A stretch of DNA of 64,000 nucleotides from Arthrobacter echini (GCF_008107445.1 NZ_VSLD01000006.1:124001-188000), one strand, 5' to 3'; shown: positions 44,431 through 54,141, numbered from the stretch's first letter. The notes: generated from the sequence alone by a model not told the origin. Made by a program: numbers and translations.

Positions 44431-45890
44431 GTACGGACCGCGCCAGGAGCGGGGAATCGGCCGTCGACGCAGGGCGGGGCTCACTGGGATCCCTGCCCCT
44501 GCTCCGTGGCGAACGCATCTGGAACGCAGGCGACTTCACAGGCGTCAACATCAGCCTGGCGATCGCCACGTGGGCCTTCCTCGTCGGGGGCTCGACGGCG
44601 CTCCTCGTCGGCTTCCAGCAGGGTATTGCGGCAATGGTCATCGGCAACGCGATCGGGCTCGGCTTCATGATCCTGGCGAGCGTCGTTGCGAGCCAGCGGT
44701 ACGGGGTGGAGCAGTACACGATCCTCCGCCCGGTCTTCGGGCTCGTCGGCGTCGGGATCCTCGTCTTCACCGTCATCCTCATCACCGAGATGGGGTGGTC
44801 CTCGCTGCTGGCGATCATGGTGGGCAGGGCGGTCACGCAGGTGTCCAACTCCGCTCTCGGTACGGACTTCGGGCCGGAGAGTCTCATGGTCACCTTCTTC
44901 GCGCTGGTGGCCATCGCGGTCGCCTGGTGGATCCTCTCCCGGGGTCCTGTCACCATCGGCCGGTTCAACAAGTTCATCGCACCCGGCCTCATCGTGGTCA
45001 CCGTCGCCCTGATGGTCTTCCTCGTCCTGAACACCTCGTGGGAAACGCTGTTCAGTGCTGCACCGTTGGCTCCCTTCGAGGACGAGCGGCTCAACTTCGC
45101 CCTGGCCGTCGAATTCAATGTGGGAGTGGGCGTCTCCTGGTACCCCGTCATGGGCTCGCTCGCCCGGCTGACGAAGACACCGAGGGCAGCGCTGTGGCCC
45201 TCGTACGGCGGGCTGCTCGGCGCAACCCTGATCGCGCAGGTCGTCGGCATGGCTGCTGCCCTGACGCTCGGTGACTCGGATCCCACGGTGTGGATGCTGC
45301 CGTTCGGCGGACCGGTCATCGGCGCGTTCATCCTGCTGTTCATCGCCTTCGCCAATATCACCAGCACCTCCTCCATCGTCTACTCCACGGTGCTCGCCAT
45401 CCGCCAGGCCAGCGGCAATCTGCTCTCCGGTGTCCGCTGGGCGTGGCTCTGCGCTGCCTTCTTCGTCCTGCCTGCCGTGCTCGCCTTCTTCCCGGGCTTC
45501 ATGTACCAGCGGTTCATGACCTTCGTGACCCTCAGCGGCGCCTTCCTGGCCCCGATGTGCGGGGCGATCATCGCGGACTACTTCCTGCTGCGCCGCCAGC
45601 GCGTCTCGCTGGGAGACCTCTACAGCCACCGAAGCGACAGTGCCTACCACTTCCACGGGGGAGTGAACTGGGCAGGGTTGGGCGCCGTCGTGGTCGGAGC
45701 TGTCTTCTACCTGCTGATCTACAACCCGGTCACCCTGACGGCCCAGCCGATCTTCGGGTACATCACGGCCTCCTTCCCGTCGGCCGTCGTCGGAGCGCTC
45801 GTCTACTACGTGCTCGCCCAGGTTCTCTACGTCCGCCGCGGCATCGGGGATTACTCCACAGCCGCGCAGCAGGTCGGGGGCGGGGCATGA
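44427..45890 (+). CDS. NCS1-family nucleobase/hydantoin:cation symporter
   Basis: A 487-residue, 12-helix transporter: LRGERIWNAGDFTGVNIS at the N-terminus with the characteristic broken helix 1, IGNAIGLGFMILASVVASQRYG, MGWSSLLAIMVGRA, and FVTLSGAFLAPMCGAIIADYF. NCS1 proteins import purines, pyrimidines, allantoin or hydantoins; the Mhp1 hydantoin transporter has about the same length. It follows the small membrane protein with a 4-bp overlap and overlaps the alcohol dehydrogenase gene by 4 bp. Confidence 0.9.
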   Translation: MSTDRARSGESAVDAGRGSLGSLPLLRGERIWNAGDFTGVNISLAIATWAFLVGGSTALLVGFQQGIAAMVIGNAIGLGFMILASVVASQRYGVEQYTILRPVFGLVGVGILVFTVILITEMGWSSLLAIMVGRAVTQVSNSALGTDFGPESLMVTFFALVAIAVAWWILSRGPVTIGRFNKFIAPGLIVVTVALMVFLVLNTSWETLFSAAPLAPFEDERLNFALAVEFNVGVGVSWYPVMGSLARLTKTPRAALWPSYGGLLGATLIAQVVGMAAALTLGDSDPTVWMLPFGGPVIGAFILLFIAFANITSTSSIVYSTVLAIRQASGNLLSGVRWAWLCAAFFVLPAVLAFFPGFMYQRFMTFVTLSGAFLAPMCGAIIADYFLLRRQRVSLGDLYSHRSDSAYHFHGGVNWAGLGAVVVGAVFYLLIYNPVTLTAQPIFGYITASFPSAVVGALVYYVLAQVLYVRRGIGDYSTAAQQVGGGA

Positions 45891-46984
45891 GCCGCCCGTC
45901 ACGCGCAGCCGTCCATCGTAGCGGTGCCCGCGAGCTGGACCTGACCGTCGTCGAGGTGGCGGACCCCGCGCCGGGTACGGTGCTCGTCCGCATGGGTGCC
46001 TCCGGGGTGTGCGGGTCCGACCGCCACGTCCTCGACGGCGACTGGACCCTGCCGTCGCCCACCGTGATGGGTCACGAGGGTGCGGGGACCGTCGAGGCGA
46101 TCGGCGACGGCGTGACCGACGTCGGAGTGGGCGATCACGTGATCCTCTCGTGGTTCTACCCGTGCCGGCGGTGCACGGCGTGCCTGTCCGGACGGTCCTA
46201 CGTCTGTATGGGCAGCCGGTCCGAGGAATGTGTCCTGCCGGACGGCAGCAGCCCCCTCACGCTCGACGGCGAGAGGGTCTTCCCCTACCTGACCGTCGGC
46301 TCGATGAGCGAGTACGCGGTGGTCCCCGAGGCCGGAGCCATCCTGATACCCCGGGAGGTACCGTTCGACGTCGCGAGCCTGATCGGCTGCTCCATCGCCA
46401 CGGGATTCGGGGCTGTCGTGAACGACGCCGGGGTGGAGGCGGGAACCTCCGCCGTCGTCGTGGGGGCCGGCGGCGTGGGGCTCTCGATCATCATGGCGCT
46501 GCAGCTGGTCGGCGCGAACCCGATCATCGCGGTGGACCTGAGCGAGGAGAAGCTGGAAGCCGCGCGGGCCCTCGGTGCCACGCATACGCTGACGCCCTCG
46601 GCGGACCTCGCGGAGAGGATCGCCGCCATCACGCAGGGCGGTGCAGCCTACGCATTCGAGGCGATCGGGCGGGTCCAGACCATCGAGTCCCTGCCCTCGC
46701 TCATCGCCGGGGGAGGCAAGGCCGTGATCGTGGGTCTGCCGCCGGAGGACAGTCCCGTGTCCATCGACGCGCTGGCGCTCGCGGAGAGCGGCAAGTCGCT
46801 GATCGGCTCCAACTACGGCTCCACCGTGCCCGGTCGCGATTTCCCGCGCCTGGCCGCGCTGTACCTGGCGGGGCGCCTCCCGGTCGATCAGCTCATCTCG
46901 CATCGCATCGGGCTCGACGACGTCAACGAGGCCTTCGCGGCGATGAGGCGGGGAGAGCGGGCGCGCAGCGTGATCATCTTCTAG
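45887..46984 (+). CDS. Zinc-dependent alcohol dehydrogenase (MDR superfamily)
   Basis: A 365-residue medium-chain dehydrogenase. The catalytic zinc ligands are in ASGVCGSDRHV and MGHEGAG, the structural zinc loop is CRRCTACLSGRSYVC, and the NAD motif is VVVGAGGVGLSI. It starts with an ATGA overlap to the transporter. It probably oxidises an alcohol derived from the imported compound, or an S-conjugated (mycothiol-type) aldehyde adduct, since actinobacterial enzymes of this class include such dehydrogenases. Confidence 0.9.
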   Translation: MSRPSRAAVHRSGARELDLTVVEVADPAPGTVLVRMGASGVCGSDRHVLDGDWTLPSPTVMGHEGAGTVEAIGDGVTDVGVGDHVILSWFYPCRRCTACLSGRSYVCMGSRSEECVLPDGSSPLTLDGERVFPYLTVGSMSEYAVVPEAGAILIPREVPFDVASLIGCSIATGFGAVVNDAGVEAGTSAVVVGAGGVGLSIIMALQLVGANPIIAVDLSEEKLEAARALGATHTLTPSADLAERIAAITQGGAAYAFEAIGRVQTIESLPSLIAGGGKAVIVGLPPEDSPVSIDALALAESGKSLIGSNYGSTVPGRDFPRLAALYLAGRLPVDQLISHRIGLDDVNEAFAAMRRGERARSVIIF

Positions 46985-47087
46985 CGGTGGCTTGTCGGGC
47001 GACGACGGCGCGCACGACGCCGCGCGACTGCGACGGCGCACCGTCAGCAACACCGGGTGCGGCACAGCCGCTGAGGTCAGGGGGAGC

Positions 47088-47699
47088 ATGGGGCGGCCAC
47101 GCCAGGCGATTCTGTCGCCGGAGAAGATCTATCGGGCGGCGTTGGAGCTGGTCGACGAGTTCGGGGACTTCACCCTGCCCGGGCTCGCCAAGCGGCTCTC
47201 GGTGAGTCCGTCATCGATCTACCACCATGTGCAGGGTCGTCCGGAGATCATCAACGGGATCCGGTCGGTTATCGGCGCCGACGCCCTCGCGTCGGGCGAC
47301 TTCTTCACGGCGGGCCCGGACTGGCAGGGCAGGGCGGCGGCGTGGGCGCGGAGCTACCGTAGGGCGCTGGGGCAGCACGCGAAGTGCATCCCGCTGCTCG
47401 TGGGCGAGGCCGTGACGGACCACGCGACGCTCGAGATCTACGAGCACCTCGCCGCCCTGTTCGTGGACCAGGGCTTCTCGGCGAATGACGTGGTGGTGGC
47501 GGTGACGGTGCTCGACAACTTCATGCTCGGGTCGGCCCTGGACGTGGCGGCTCCCGAGTCGGCCTGGCTCGCCGATCCGGACGACCACCCCGCGCTGCAC
47601 AGCGCATTCGCCGGGGCCACACTGGATGGGCCACGCTCCGACGTCAGCTTCGAGGTGGGCGTCGCGGCCATCATCGAGCATCTCTCGACCCTGCTGTGA
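47088..47699 (+). CDS. TetR-family transcriptional regulator
   Basis: A 203-residue regulator. The N-terminal HTH is LPGLAKRLSVSPSSIYHHVQ, and the C-terminal ligand domain (VVAVTVLDNFMLGSALDV) is like TetR_C types. ATG 47088 has GGGGGAG upstream. It lies 103 bp after the alcohol dehydrogenase on the same strand and is convergent, by 3 bp, with the sugar-acid operon; it more likely controls the NCS1/dehydrogenase operon. Confidence 0.88.
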   Translation: MGRPRQAILSPEKIYRAALELVDEFGDFTLPGLAKRLSVSPSSIYHHVQGRPEIINGIRSVIGADALASGDFFTAGPDWQGRAAAWARSYRRALGQHAKCIPLLVGEAVTDHATLEIYEHLAALFVDQGFSANDVVVAVTVLDNFMLGSALDVAAPESAWLADPDDHPALHSAFAGATLDGPRSDVSFEVGVAAIIEHLSTLL

Positions 47700-47702
47700 C
47701 GC

Positions 47703-48560
47703 CTAACTACCGTGGGCCACCACCTGCTGATGCTGCTCGCCGAGGCCCGCGATCCCGATGGTCATGGTATCCCCGGCGGCCAGGTAGGGGAACCGTCCGG
47801 ACAGTGCGACGCCCTGCGGTGTCCCGGTGTTGACCACGTCCCCGGGGTCGAGGGCCATGTACTGCGACAGATCGCGGATGAGCTCGGCGACACCGAAGAC
47901 CATGTCCGCCGTCGTCGAGTCCTGGCGCGGTTCACCGTTGACCGCCGAGTAGAGTCGCAGCGCCTGCGGGTCGGCGATTTCGTCGGCGGGGATCAGTGCC
48001 GGGCCCAGCGGATTGAAGGTCGGCGCACATTTGCCCTTGGACCACTGACCGCCGGAGTGCCTGAGCTGGTAGTCCCGCTCCGAGACGTCGTTGCTGATCG
48101 TGAAGCCGGCGATGCATGCCAGGGCCTCCTCGTGGCTGCCCAGGTAGGAGGCGCGCGCACCGATGACCACGGCCAGTTCCACCTCCCAGTCCACCTTTGC
48201 GGCGCCGGGCGGCAGGACTACGTCGTCGTCGGGTCCCACCACGGTGTTGGGGTGTTTGAAGAAGATGATCGGCGCGGCGGGTGGACTGTCCCCGGTCTCG
48301 GCGGCATGGGCCGCATAGTTCTGGCCGACACACACGACGGCGCCGATCCCGGACAGCGGAGCACCGACGCGTAGCGTGCCCGCATCCTCGACCTCGGGAA
48401 GAGTCCCCGCGGCCAGGGCGGAGCGCACCTGCCCGATACCTCCCGCCGCCAGGAACGCGCCGTCGATGTCCGCGGTGAGTCCGCGCAGGTCGTAGGTGGT
48501 CCCGCTGTCGCGGACCACGGGGATCTCCCGGCCGGGTGTCCCGAGTCTCATCAGTTCCAT
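47703..48560 (-). CDS. Fumarylacetoacetate hydrolase family protein, probable 2,4-diketo-3-deoxyfuconate hydrolase
   Basis: A 285-residue FAH-fold enzyme: GAVVCVGQNYAAHAAE, metal and catalytic region VDWEVELAVVIG, FTISNDVSERDYQ, GKCAPTFNPLGP and DVVNTGTPQGVAL. It is the last gene of the operon, following an SDR by 39 bp. In the non-phosphorylative L-fucose pathway such hydrolases split 2,4-diketo-3-deoxy-L-fuconate to pyruvate and L-lactate. The upstream dehydratase and SDR fit that scheme. Confidence 0.8.
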   Translation of the reverse strand: MELMRLGTPGREIPVVRDSGTTYDLRGLTADIDGAFLAAGGIGQVRSALAAGTLPEVEDAGTLRVGAPLSGIGAVVCVGQNYAAHAAETGDSPPAAPIIFFKHPNTVVGPDDDVVLPPGAAKVDWEVELAVVIGARASYLGSHEEALACIAGFTISNDVSERDYQLRHSGGQWSKGKCAPTFNPLGPALIPADEIADPQALRLYSAVNGEPRQDSTTADMVFGVAELIRDLSQYMALDPGDVVNTGTPQGVALSGRFPYLAAGDTMTIGIAGLGEQHQQVVAHGS

Positions 48561-48599
48561 CAGAAGCTCCTTGTCATGTCGCAGTGGGGGATCGGGGTG

Positions 48600-49355
48600 T
48601 CACAGGTCCGGGCGGAGCAGCAGGCTGTGCATGCCACCGTCCACTGCGAGGGACACCCCGGAGGTGGACCCGTTGGCCGGGTCGGCGAGGAACAGGACGG
48701 ACGCCGCGACCTCGTCAGCGGTCACGAGACGGCCGTGGGGCTGCCGTGCCTCGAGGGCCAGGCGCTCAGCGGCCGGATCAGCGGCCGCCTCCAGGAGCCG
48801 GGCCACCCAGGGAGTGTCGGCGGTGCCGGGGTTCACACAGTTCACGCGGATGCCCTCGCGGAGGTGATCGGCGGCCATGGCACGGGTGAGCGCCACCACC
48901 GCACCCTTGCTCGCCGAGTACAGGGCCCGCTGCGGCAGGCCGTGGGTGGCCGCGACGGATGCCGTGTTGACGATCGCGGCGTCGGCCGATGCACGCAGAT
49001 GCGGCAGCGCTGCCGCGGAGACCCTCGCGATCCCCACCACGTTGATGTTCAGCACCCGCAGCCATTCCTCGTCATCGTTGTCCGCCACCGTGCCGGCCGC
49101 TCCGACCCCGGCATTGTTGACGACGACGTCGATCCCGCCCAGCGCCTGCGCTGCGGCGTCCACGGCCTCGTTCACCGACGCACGGTCGGCCACATCGCAG
49201 CGGTACCCGACGACGCCGTCGGGCAAGCCATCCACGCTCAGGTCCAGCACCGCGACCCGCGCCCCGCGGGCAAGGAGCCCGGCCGTCACGGCAGCCCCGA
49301 TCCCGGAGGCTCCTCCTGTCACCAGGGCGCGGACGCCCGCAAAGCTCGTCATCAT
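48600..49355 (-). CDS. SDR, probable 2-keto-3-deoxy-L-fuconate dehydrogenase
   Basis: A 251-residue classical SDR with [10 protein letters not shown] at the N-terminus, VAVLDLSVDG (Asp favours NAD), NNAGVGA, and the active-site motif LYSASKGAV (Tyr-x3-Lys). It is placed between the GntR regulator and the FAH hydrolase. Its probable job is oxidation of 2-keto-3-deoxy-L-fuconate at C4, giving the substrate of the FAH hydrolase; this is inferred from context. Confidence 0.8.
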   Translation of the reverse strand: MMTSFAGVRALVTGGASGIGAAVTAGLLARGARVAVLDLSVDGLPDGVVGYRCDVADRASVNEAVDAAAQALGGIDVVVNNAGVGAAGTVADNDDEEWLRVLNINVVGIARVSAAALPHLRASADAAIVNTASVAATHGLPQRALYSASKGAVVALTRAMAADHLREGIRVNCVNPGTADTPWVARLLEAAADPAAERLALEARQPHGRLVTADEVAASVLFLADPANGSTSGVSLAVDGGMHSLLLRPDL

Positions 49356-49390
49356 CAGGTACTCCTCGAAAGTGGGGAAAAGTCGTGGCG

Positions 49391-50098
49391 TCAGCGCAGG
49401 GTGGCCGGCGGTGGGAGCCGAAGGTCCCGGCCGCCGTCCTGCGTGAAGGCTTCATTGAAGCGGTGGTATGCACCGATCAGGTGCTGATGCATCGCGGCCT
49501 CGGCGGCATCGGGATCGCATGCCTGGATCGCTGTGACGATGCTGCGGTGCTCCTCGACCGTCTGGGTACCGCGGTAATCGGCTGGATGCAGCCTGAACAG
49601 ATGGAGGTGGCAGTGCGTGGCGCGGAAGGCGTGCAGGGCGAAAGCGTTGTTGCTGGCCGTGAGGATGTGGTCGTGGAACTGGGTGTCGTGGGCCACCAGG
49701 TGGTGGCGGACGTCGTCGTCAGCCCTGCTGCCGTCCTCGAAGTCGCCGAGCGAGGACTGCAGTGCGCGCCCCGGGTTGCTCAGGCGGTTGACTGCTGATT
49801 CCCGCGCCGCCCATGGCTCCACCAGTAGCCGGAACTCGAAGAGTTCCCGCAGTTCCGCCGTACCGAGCAGGGGCGTGGTCCGGTAGCCCTTACCGGGGGT
49901 CTTCACGATCAGGTTATCGCCCTCGAGCTGGCTCAGGGCTTCGCGGATCGGTGTCTGGGAGACGCCGAACTCACGGGCCAGGGCATCGATGTTGATCTTC
50001 CCGTCGGGGGGAAGCTGCAGGTCCAGGATCTTGGCGCGCAGGGCCCGGTACACATCGGAGACGGACCTGTTCCTGGCCTCCAGCTCCCCGACGCTCAC
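49391..50098 (-). CDS. GntR-family regulator (FCD domain) of the sugar-acid operon
   Basis: A 235-residue regulator: winged helix with LAREFGVSQTPIREALSQLE, then an FCD domain (HLVAHDTQFHDHILTASNN; AMHQHLIGAYHRF) containing metal-binding histidines. Its start overlaps the FAH-type dehydratase stop by 4 bp, so it is co-transcribed with the genes it should control. The inverted repeat at 58,171-58,198 is its most likely operator. Confidence 0.88.
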   Translation of the reverse strand: MSVGELEARNRSVSDVYRALRAKILDLQLPPDGKINIDALAREFGVSQTPIREALSQLEGDNLIVKTPGKGYRTTPLLGTAELRELFEFRLLVEPWAARESAVNRLSNPGRALQSSLGDFEDGSRADDDVRHHLVAHDTQFHDHILTASNNAFALHAFRATHCHLHLFRLHPADYRGTQTVEEHRSIVTAIQACDPDAAEAAMHQHLIGAYHRFNEAFTQDGGRDLRLPPPATLR

Positions 50099-51300
50099 CG
50101 TGTACCCCTGGGTGTGGACTCCACCCCGGACTGGGTCAGCAGGTACCTCACGAGGTCACCGATCCCGAACGTCCACGGCAGAAGGTCCTCGGTCGGTGCC
50201 ACCATGTTGGTCAGTGTACCGAGGCGCGCACTGCTGATCCCGACCACGTCCCCGGGCTTGTGCGTGAAACCCATGCCGGGTGCATCGCGGTCCTCGTTGG
50301 GTGCGAAGAGGGTCCCCGTGAACAGCACGAAGCCGTCCGGGTACTGATGATGCGTTCCGTACGCCGCGCCGACCAGCTCTTCGAAGGGCCTGCTGAGCCT
50401 ACCCACGCTGTTGGTGCCAGTGAGGGTGTAGCCGTCCTGGCCACTCACGGTCAGGCGGATCGACTCGGAGCGGGCGTCGTCGAGGGTGTAGCTGTCGGTG
50501 AACAGCCGGACGAAGGGCCCCAGCGCGGCGGAGCCGTTGTTGTCCTTCGCCATGCCCAGCAGCAGCGCGCTGCGGCCCTCGACGTCGCGCAGATTGACGT
50601 CGTTGCCCAGGGTGCAGCCGCGGATCCGGCCACCACTGTCCACCACCAGTACCAGCTCGGGCTCCGGGTTGTTCCACGCGGAGAAGGCAGGGATGCCGAT
50701 GCGTTCACCAGGCCCGACGGCGGAGAGTACCGGGGCCTTGGTGAAGACCTCAGGATCCGGCCCGATGCCGACCTCCAGGTACTGGGACCAGACACCCTGG
50801 AAGATCAGCACGTCCTTCACCCGCGCGGCCTCGGGCGATCCAGGTTTCACCCCGGTCAGGCTGCCCCCGATGGCCTGGAGGACCTGGGCGCGCATCCGGT
50901 CCGCCCGAGTGAAATCCCCGCCGCACCGCTCCTCGATGACACGTTCGATCATGCTGTCCACGAACGTGACGCCACACGCCTTGACCGCCTGCAGATCCAC
51001 CGGTGCCAGAAGTCGAAGGGCGGTCGCATCCTCCGGCACGGTGGCGTCCGCTGCGGTGCGGACAACGTCGGCCAACGGCCAGCGCCGCGCATCGCCGGCC
51101 AGCGCCTGCCGGACCACGGCCTCCGGGTCGTCGAGCTCGAGCAGTGCCGACACGGTGGGTGTGTGACCGAACAGGTCCACCAGGAAACTGCCGGCGACGA
51201 CGACGGGTCGCGGCCCGGCGGTCTCCGGATCGAACAGTCGCCCGATCAGGAGCGCCTCGGCAGCGTCGTCGGGCAGGAGAGCGGACTCCATGATCGTCAT
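50095..51300 (-). CDS. FAH-family protein, probable 2-keto-3-deoxy-D-arabinonate dehydratase (AraD1-like)
   Basis: A 401-residue FAH-superfamily enzyme, longer than hydrolases: ALLIGRLFDPETAGP, CGVTFVDSMIERVIEERCGGD, AWNNPEPELVLVV and CTLGNDVNLRDVEGRSALLL. Family knowledge links this type to dehydration of 2-keto-3-deoxy pentonates to alpha-ketoglutarate semialdehyde. The gene overlaps the semialdehyde dehydrogenase gene by 4 bp, which is the expected next enzyme. ATG 51300 starts MTIMESALLP. Confidence 0.8.
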   Translation of the reverse strand: MTIMESALLPDDAAEALLIGRLFDPETAGPRPVVVAGSFLVDLFGHTPTVSALLELDDPEAVVRQALAGDARRWPLADVVRTAADATVPEDATALRLLAPVDLQAVKACGVTFVDSMIERVIEERCGGDFTRADRMRAQVLQAIGGSLTGVKPGSPEAARVKDVLIFQGVWSQYLEVGIGPDPEVFTKAPVLSAVGPGERIGIPAFSAWNNPEPELVLVVDSGGRIRGCTLGNDVNLRDVEGRSALLLGMAKDNNGSAALGPFVRLFTDSYTLDDARSESIRLTVSGQDGYTLTGTNSVGRLSRPFEELVGAAYGTHHQYPDGFVLFTGTLFAPNEDRDAPGMGFTHKPGDVVGISSARLGTLTNMVAPTEDLLPWTFGIGDLVRYLLTQSGVESTPRGTR

Positions 51301-52778
51301 CGTCTCCCTCCAGAGGGCTCGCTCCGGCCGTCGACCCGGCGGGGGATGTTCCACGGGTTGGCGTCCTGCAGCGCGGGCGGCAGGGCGGCGTCGGGTACGT
51401 CCTGATAGGCGACCGGGCGCTGGAAGCGCTTCATCGCCGCCGTTCCCACTGAGGTGGTGTCGGGCGCCGTGGTCGCGGGGTAGGGGCCGCCGTGCTGTTG
51501 CGCGTGTGAGACGGTGACGCCGGTGGGCCAACCGTTCCACAGCACCCTGCCCGCGAGTCCGGTCAGGGTGTCCAGTAGTTCGGCGGTTGCATCCTCGGGG
51601 TCGGCGTGGATGGTAGCTGTCAGCTGGCCTTCCAGCAGGGCCGCCAGCTGCGGCAGGCCCTGCGCGTCCGGGTAGCGGACTACCACGGTGGCCGGGCCGA
51701 ACATCTCCTGGTGCAGCACCTCCGGGGTGCGGGCGACGGCCTCCGCATCGATCAGCAGCACGGTGGGTGCCGGGATGTCGTCGTCGGACCCGGCCACGAG
51801 GGTGGTGACGCCGGCGGTTGCCGCGACGGCGTCGCGTGCGGCGCCGAAGCCCTCGCGCAGGCCCGGGGTGAGCATGGGAGCCTGTGCGCTGCCGGCCAGC
51901 GCTGCGCCGAGAGACGTGCGCAGCTCCTCCTCCGTGGCGGTGTCCGGGACGAACAAAGCGCCGGGCTTGGTGCAGAACTGACCCATGCCCAGAGTGAAGG
52001 ACCCGGCGTACCCGGTGAGGATGTCCCCGGACCGGTTGGCCCAGGCGCCGGGCAGCACGAAGACCGGGTTGATGCTGCCCAGTTCTCCGTAGAAGGGGAT
52101 GGGGGTGGGCCGTGCTGCTGCCCGATCGAAGAGCGCCCGCCCGCCGGCGGTGGATCCGGTGAAGCCGATGGCCTTCACCAGCGGATGGTCCACCAGTGCC
52201 TCGGCGGCGGCACGGCCGTCGATGACGGCGAAAAGTCCTGCCGGCGCGCCGGCCGAGTGCAGTGCGTCGACGACGACCTCGGCGGTGCGCAGGGCGAGGC
52301 GGCGGTGCCCGGGGTGGATCTTGTGCAGCACGGCGCAGCCGGCGGCGAGCGCCGACGCGCTGTCCCCTCCCATCACACTGAAGGCGAAGGGGAAGTTGGA
52401 GGCGCCGAAAACGCCGACGACGCCGAGCGGAACATTGACGCGCCGCAGATCGGGGCGCGGCCCCATGCCCCAGTCAGGATCGGCGTGGTCGAGGGTTGCC
52501 TCCAGGGCGACGCCTGAGCGCACCTCGTCCGCGAACAGCTCCAGCTGGAACGCCGTGCGCAGCAGCTCGCCCTGGAGCCGTGCCTCGGCGAGGTGGGTTT
52601 CCTCCGTGCCGAGCTGTACGAGTTCGTCGGTGTTGCTGCGCAGCGCCGCGGCGATGGCGGTCAACCGGTCGGCGCGGGCAGCGAGTGTCTCGCCCGCAAT
52701 CAGCAGGAAGGCCTCGTGCGCCGCCTGTGCAGCGGCATCGACCTGCTCGGTGGTGGTGGCGATGGTGGGTGTGGTCAT
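51297..52778 (-). CDS. Aldehyde dehydrogenase, probable alpha-ketoglutarate semialdehyde dehydrogenase
   Basis: A 493-residue NAD(P)-dependent aldehyde dehydrogenase: VFGASNFPFAFSVMGGDSAS, KIHPGH, IGFTGSTAGGRALFDRA, the catalytic Glu in FYGELGSINPVFV and the catalytic Cys in MGQFCTKPG. These features match the KGSADH branch. It would convert the semialdehyde from the AraD1-like enzyme into alpha-ketoglutarate. ATG 52778 has AAGGAG upstream, and its stop overlaps the next gene. Confidence 0.88.
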   Translation of the reverse strand: MTTPTIATTTEQVDAAAQAAHEAFLLIAGETLAARADRLTAIAAALRSNTDELVQLGTEETHLAEARLQGELLRTAFQLELFADEVRSGVALEATLDHADPDWGMGPRPDLRRVNVPLGVVGVFGASNFPFAFSVMGGDSASALAAGCAVLHKIHPGHRRLALRTAEVVVDALHSAGAPAGLFAVIDGRAAAEALVDHPLVKAIGFTGSTAGGRALFDRAAARPTPIPFYGELGSINPVFVLPGAWANRSGDILTGYAGSFTLGMGQFCTKPGALFVPDTATEEELRTSLGAALAGSAQAPMLTPGLREGFGAARDAVAATAGVTTLVAGSDDDIPAPTVLLIDAEAVARTPEVLHQEMFGPATVVVRYPDAQGLPQLAALLEGQLTATIHADPEDATAELLDTLTGLAGRVLWNGWPTGVTVSHAQQHGGPYPATTAPDTTSVGTAAMKRFQRPVAYQDVPDAALPPALQDANPWNIPRRVDGRSEPSGGRR

Positions 52779-52810
52779 GATCGGTCTCCTTCGAGGAACG
52801 GGGTCCTGGG

Positions 52811-54115
52811 TCAGTGAGCGTTCAGGGCCTGCCAACCGGCGCCGGACGGGAACGTCCAGTGCGCGGTGGATTGCCCGAGCATCTCGGCTCCGACGCCGGC
52901 ACGCTTCGGAGCCTGGTAGCGGCCGTTGGTGACGATGGCGGGCTCCGCGAAGTGCTCGTGGAGATGGTCCACGAACTCTATGACGCGATCGTCCATGGAG
53001 CCGGAGATGGCCGCGTAGTCGAAGAAGGAGAAGTGCTGCACCAGTTCGCACAGGCCCACTCCTCCGGCGTGCGGGCACACAGGGGTGTCGAAACGGGCCG
53101 CGAGCAGCAGGTTCGCGATGTTCTCGTTGACCCCCGCGACTCGGGTGGAATCGATCTGCAGGATATCGATCGCTCCTGCCTGGAGGAGCTGCTTGAAGAT
53201 GATGCGGCTCTGCACCGCTTCACCGGTGGCCACCTTGATCGGGTGGACGGCTTTGCGGATGGCGGCGTGGGCCAGGATGTCGTCGGTGCTGGTGGGCTCC
53301 TCGATCCAGTACGGTGCGAAGTCCTGCAGCTGGTTGACCCAGTCAATGGCCTCCTGCTCCTCCCAGCGCTGGTTGGCATCGATGGCGATCCGTACATCCG
53401 GGCCCACCGCTTCTCGGGCCAGCCGCAGGCGGCGGCGGTCGTCCTCGATGCTTCCGGCGACTTTCAGCTTGATCATGCCGAAACCGTCCGCCACGGCCTC
53501 CCGGGAGAGCCGCACCAGTTTCTCGTCGCTGTAGCCGAGCCATCCGGGAGTGGTGGTGTAGGCGGGGTAGCCGTGCTCGCGCAGCTCACTGATGCGCTCC
53601 TGCTTACCGGCCTGCCCGCGCTGCAGGATGTCCGTGGCGTCGGCGGGGGTGAGGGCGTTGCCGATGTGCGTGAAGTCGACGGCGCTGACAATCTCCTCGA
53701 CCGGCATCTCACTGAGCAGCAGCCACAGCGGCTTGTTCTCCCGCCGGGCGCGGATGTCCCAGAGCGCGTTCACCAGCCCGCCGCAGGCCATATGGGAGAC
53801 GCCCTTCTCGGGGCCCAGCCAGCGCAGCTGCGAGTCGTGGACCAACCGTCGCGAGGCGTCGCCAAGGTTGTTGACGAGCTCGTCGGTGTCCCGGCCCACG
53901 AGCAGCTCACCGTAGCTGTCCATGCCGGCGGTGACCAGCTCGTTGCCGCGGCCGCAGGTGAAGACGAGGCCGTAGCCGTGCTCGCCGTCGTCGGTGGCGA
54001 TGTCCACGTAGGCGGCAGAATAATCGGGGTCCACGTTGACGGCGTCGGAGCCGTCGAGGTCGAGGGAGGTGGGAAAGCGTACGTCGGTGGTCGTGACGGA
54101 CAGGATGCGGGACAT
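52811..54115 (-). CDS. L-fuconate dehydratase (enolase superfamily)
   Basis: A 434-residue enolase-superfamily dehydratase: MSRILSVTTTDVRFPTSLDL, DPDYSAAYV, the catalytic KxK strand GMIKLKVAG, metal ligands IAIDANQRW and WIEEPTS, and CPHAGGVGLCELVQHFSFF. This set is typical of L-fuconate dehydratases, which also accept L-galactonate and D-arabinonate. It makes the 2-keto-3-deoxy acid that feeds both branches in this operon. ATG 54115 follows AAGGAAC. Confidence 0.88.
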   Translation of the reverse strand: MSRILSVTTTDVRFPTSLDLDGSDAVNVDPDYSAAYVDIATDDGEHGYGLVFTCGRGNELVTAGMDSYGELLVGRDTDELVNNLGDASRRLVHDSQLRWLGPEKGVSHMACGGLVNALWDIRARRENKPLWLLLSEMPVEEIVSAVDFTHIGNALTPADATDILQRGQAGKQERISELREHGYPAYTTTPGWLGYSDEKLVRLSREAVADGFGMIKLKVAGSIEDDRRRLRLAREAVGPDVRIAIDANQRWEEQEAIDWVNQLQDFAPYWIEEPTSTDDILAHAAIRKAVHPIKVATGEAVQSRIIFKQLLQAGAIDILQIDSTRVAGVNENIANLLLAARFDTPVCPHAGGVGLCELVQHFSFFDYAAISGSMDDRVIEFVDHLHEHFAEPAIVTNGRYQAPKRAGVGAEMLGQSTAHWTFPSGAGWQALNAH

Positions 54116-54141
54116 GGGGGTTCCTTGGAGGTCAGGGGTGG

